Positions 12,029 to 14,127 of a stretch of DNA of 14,127 nucleotides are shown piece after piece. Under the pieces are notes generated by a model. It ran no database searches, was not told the DNA's origin, and saw only the letters and a list, made by a program, of their open reading frames with translations. The stretch lies in NCBI GenBank assembly GCA_016711405.1, contig JADJSZ010000098.1, forward strand, positions 1-14,127, in the 5' to 3' direction. A program made the translations under genes and the position numbers. Every line of letters starts with the position of its first letter. Position 1 is the first letter of the stretch. Source of the DNA: Candidatus Hadersleviella danica (GTDB taxonomy: Bacteria; Chloroflexota; Anaerolineae; Promineifilales; Promineifilaceae).

Positions 12029-13773
12029 CCGCCGCTGGGCACGGTGGAAACGTAGGCGAACACAGGGGCATTGCTTTCGTACACCGCACGGTGTTCAATC
12101 GCCTCAAGTTGCCTTGAGACAAACACGGCCATGTCGGCCGTGCCAACCAAGGGCTGGCCAGCAAGCACACTGGGTGGGTCGCTCAGGAAGTGGAAAGTGG
12201 GGTCGTGCTTATCCGTGGGCGCGGCATAGGTGTCGCTGGCATCCAATACCCCGTTCAGGAATACCCGCACCCCCTCGGTTTCGCCCCAATCCATGCCCGC
12301 CAAAAGCCAGCCATTGGCCGTGATGGTGGTTGCCCCTGTCACGGTCACGCCGTTGTTTTCGGCAACCAACTTGCCCGTCGTGGAGATATAAAAGGCCACG
12401 GCCGCGCCCCCGCCGTCTTGCCGCAAATAGACAATGTGGCGGTTGCCTGTAGCGGTCACGGCCGCCATATTCAGCCAGACCATGATACTGCCCTCGGTGC
12501 TGACCAGCGTATCGGTCACACTGCGGTCTACACGGCCGTTGGGGGGAATGAGGGCATGGTAAGCCAGCAACGGCTCGGTGTAGGTACTGGTACTGGCATG
12601 TGCCGTGCCCGTCCACGCACACCCCGCGCTATCCCCGTCAAAAATGGGGCCTGCATAGGAACGCGCAACAAGCCCCCAACAATCGGCGTACCACACTTCG
12701 CTGGTGTAGCCTGCTTGCACCAAAAGCCCGAACACGCGCACGGCCGAAACGGAAGCATCGGTGGTAAATGTTTGGGAAATGCGCCATGCCCCGCCGCCTA
12801 AATTTTCGTAGCGGGCATCGGTCACATAGCCCGTATTGCCCGTTCCCCAACTTACTAACGGCCGTATGTGCGTGGCACTGACCGAACCGCCGCCTATGCG
12901 CCTTACCACAACTGACCATGTGTAAGTTGTGGAAACGTCAAGGGCAAGCCCCTCGGCATAGTACATATTGGCTGACCCACTGGTGTACGCCCATCTCAGG
13001 CTGGCCTCGCCCCTGTAAGACCAATCCGTTGAACGGGTCAGCGATACCGTGCCGTCCGAGGCAAAGTAAGTGGCGTCGGTTTCAAGGCTGGGATTCTTGA
13101 GCAGATTGGTTGTAGCTGGATAAGCCACAAGCCCTTCGCCGTATTTGCCACGCTGGTACAAGACAGAGCCGCTTGTCGAGTAGGGAGTTTGTCCCCTGTG
13201 CCCTGTGAGGGCGCGGTCAAGGTTCAGAATCATGGTCGCGTCGGGGATTTGCAGGGCATGAGGCCCCACCAAATACCCCGCTCGTAACGCGCCCAACACA
13301 TCGCCGTCAAATTGGCTGTCAGGCTCACGATTCACACCAAAGCGGGTGCTTCTCACTCGCAAAGTGGAGCCGTACAGGTCAGCATTGCCCGTGCTGTTTA
13401 GCGTGGCCGTGGTGGTATTGCCCGTCACGTCCACGTCGCCCGTTACGGCCAAATCATCCCCCACGGCTACGTCGCCCGTTGTGGTGATGTTGCGAACCGT
13501 GGTTATGTCCCGCGTGATGGCCAAATCTTGCCCAATGCTGGCATTGTCTTGAATGGTGATAGAGCGCAGTTTGATATGTCCACTGGCATCGGCTTTGAGT
13601 AACGCACTGACAAGGGCATGGGCATCGGCCGTGGCTGTAATGGCGTGGGTGTGCCCTGTGCCGCTGGTGGCGTTTGTGGTCGTGGCCGTAAGGGTGGAAG
13701 GGCGGAGTACAACCCCCGCTATTGGCGGCAATACCCCCGTTCTCGCCACGCGCAATTCCCCCTGAAAACTCAA
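11956..13773 (-). CDS. Tail-fibre protein, middle segment with LamG-like domain
   Basis: The true coding part is about 13762-12030. The segment begins with LRVARTGVLPPIAGVVLRPS and TGHTHAI (a His-x-His motif as in trimeric fibres). It continues with beta-repeats built from GDVAVGDDLAVTGDVDVTG. Next is a jelly-roll carbohydrate-binding-like module (TNLLKNPSLETDATYFASDG to WYADCWGL), then a LamG/concanavalin-like module (SIMVWLNMAAVTATGNRHIV, GWLLAGMDWGETEGVRVFLN, MAVFVSRQL). These modules bind sugars or receptors in phage fibres. The 13773 start (MSFQGE) and the TGA at 11956 both look like artefacts: neighbouring frames carry continuous sense on each side. Reconstructed, the fibre exceeds 980 residues in this window. 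Confidence 0.75.
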   Translation of the reverse strand: MSFQGELRVARTGVLPPIAGVVLRPSTLTATTTNATSGTGHTHAITATADAHALVSALLKADASGHIKLRSITIQDNASIGQDLAITRDITTVRNITTTGDVAVGDDLAVTGDVDVTGNTTTATLNSTGNADLYGSTLRVRSTRFGVNREPDSQFDGDVLGALRAGYLVGPHALQIPDATMILNLDRALTGHRGQTPYSTSGSVLYQRGKYGEGLVAYPATTNLLKNPSLETDATYFASDGTVSLTRSTDWSYRGEASLRWAYTSGSANMYYAEGLALDVSTTYTWSVVVRRIGGGSVSATHIRPLVSWGTGNTGYVTDARYENLGGGAWRISQTFTTDASVSAVRVFGLLVQAGYTSEVWYADCWGLVARSYAGPIFDGDSAGCAWTGTAHASTSTYTEPLLAYHALIPPNGRVDRSVTDTLVSTEGSIMVWLNMAAVTATGNRHIVYLRQDGGGAAVAFYISTTGKLVAENNGVTVTGATTITANGWLLAGMDWGETEGVRVFLNGVLDASDTYAAPTDKHDPTFHFLSDPPSVLAGQPLVGTADMAVFVSRQLEAIEHRAVYESNAPVFAYVSTVPSGGATSAAAVTASTMTGFRYLTQTAI

Positions 13774-14127
13774 GCCCCGAACTAGCAGACAAGTTTATCT
13801 GTAAAGCCGTGCCGAAAATTTCAAGCCCATTGCCCAAATTGAGCCTGACCACGCCTGAATCAATATGAATCCCACCTGCAACGTTAATTGTCAGGCCGTC
13901 AAGCGTGACGGCCATGCCTGGCCCTAAATCAATTCGCAAATCACCGCTAACTACTTCCAGCCCAGTGTTTGCGCTTAACCCCAATCCGCCGCCGTCAACG
14001 ATTAGCGGGTCTTGTATGTCTAGCCCCACCAGTTGCCCACTCAGGGTAATGGGAGCCGTGACCGTGACAGGGTCATGGTGCGCGTCGGCATCGGCCGCAT
14101 GGGTCGCAATTTTGTTGTCAATTTGGA
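13760..14127 (-). CDS. Tail-fibre protein, N-terminal segment, open at right edge
   Basis: The frame is open from the window edge (QIDNKIATHAADADAHHDPV, then TVTAPITLSGQLVGLDIQDP) and shows Gly/Leu/Val fibre repeats (LIVDGGGLGLSANTGLEV, RIDLGPGMAVTLDG, VRLNLGNGLEIFGTALQINL). Such repeats are typical of trimeric beta-structured shafts. It reaches SSGLEFSGG at the five-base C run 13758-13762; removing one base (or adding two) leads into ELRVARTG of the middle segment. Beyond it the same frame gives a His/Arg-rich shadow. The real start lies outside the window to the right. Confidence 0.7.

Noticed and set aside
12190..12801. Plus-strand frame of 203 residues inside the fibre gene
   Set aside because: Antisense to LamG-like coding sequence, rich in Gly/Arg/His/Pro as expected of a GC-rich shadow.
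13454..13759. His/Arg-rich C-terminus of the frame starting at 14029
   Set aside because: It is out-of-frame translation after the C run at 13758-13762; the neighbouring frame carries the fibre sequence.
1..14127. Insertion sequences or transposases
   Set aside because: No DDE, HUH or tyrosine-recombinase-like protein and no terminal inverted repeats with target duplications were seen.

Overview
The window is part of a mobile element with a mixed character: a plasmid- or integrative-element-like transfer and regulation module on the left, and a phage-type tail, host-recognition and lysis module on the right. No ribosomal or housekeeping marker is present, so the host is an inference. Effector-associated-domain proteins, a DUF2637-type membrane protein, moderately high GC and many large Ala/Thr-rich proteins would suit a filamentous Chloroflexota bacterium or a similar developmentally complex one, with an actinobacterium less likely. 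I hold this with low confidence.

Layout. (1) Positions 1-1748, minus strand: an excisionase-like helix-turn-helix protein, a small two-helix membrane protein, and the N-terminal part of an FtsK/TraB-like membrane ATPase that runs off the left edge. (2) Positions 1749-1924: a compact divergent promoter with two TTGACA/-10 pairs back to back inside an imperfect dyad, carrying repeated GTGAACG words. (3) Positions 1925-6217, plus strand: a DUF2637-like membrane/coiled-coil/winged-helix protein with a 7-bp tandem repeat and a terminator behind it. A second promoter then serves a run of small, mostly unrecognised accessory genes (including a Cys-rich zinc-ribbon protein) and a tRNA-Arg(CCT), ending at a strong bidirectional terminator. 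(4) Positions 6266-6490: convergent intergenic space with a second hairpin. (5) Positions 6491-14127, minus strand, one long late-type cluster read from the right edge. In order of transcription it holds a very large tail-fibre protein, a secreted protein sharing the fibre's C-terminal domain, a holin-like protein, a right-handed beta-helix protein, an Asl1-like glycosyl hydrolase, and three tightly packed membrane proteins. The middle one of these three carries an EAD1-like effector-associated domain.

Two DNA-level signals cut across the genes. The palindrome CGGCCG occurs about 99 times by my hand count, roughly twelve times the expectation from base composition, and appears in genes, promoters and even the tRNA variable loop. 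A second word, GTGAACG/CGTTCAC, clusters at 716-1988 with about 10-12 or 21-24 bp spacing and runs from the divergent promoter into the coding regions, where it produces Val-Asn-Glu/Asp runs.

Several genes are broken by single-base frameshifts at or near short homopolymers, and almost all are repaired by adding one base. The pattern points to systematic homopolymer undercalling in the assembly more than to pseudogenes. I therefore describe the reconstructed proteins and mark where the frame breaks.

Reading of the whole: the left half encodes DNA movement and its control. The right half encodes virion host-binding fibres, cell-surface carbohydrate enzymes, a holin, and a membrane cassette with a death-like adaptor domain, which is the most likely home of something undescribed.
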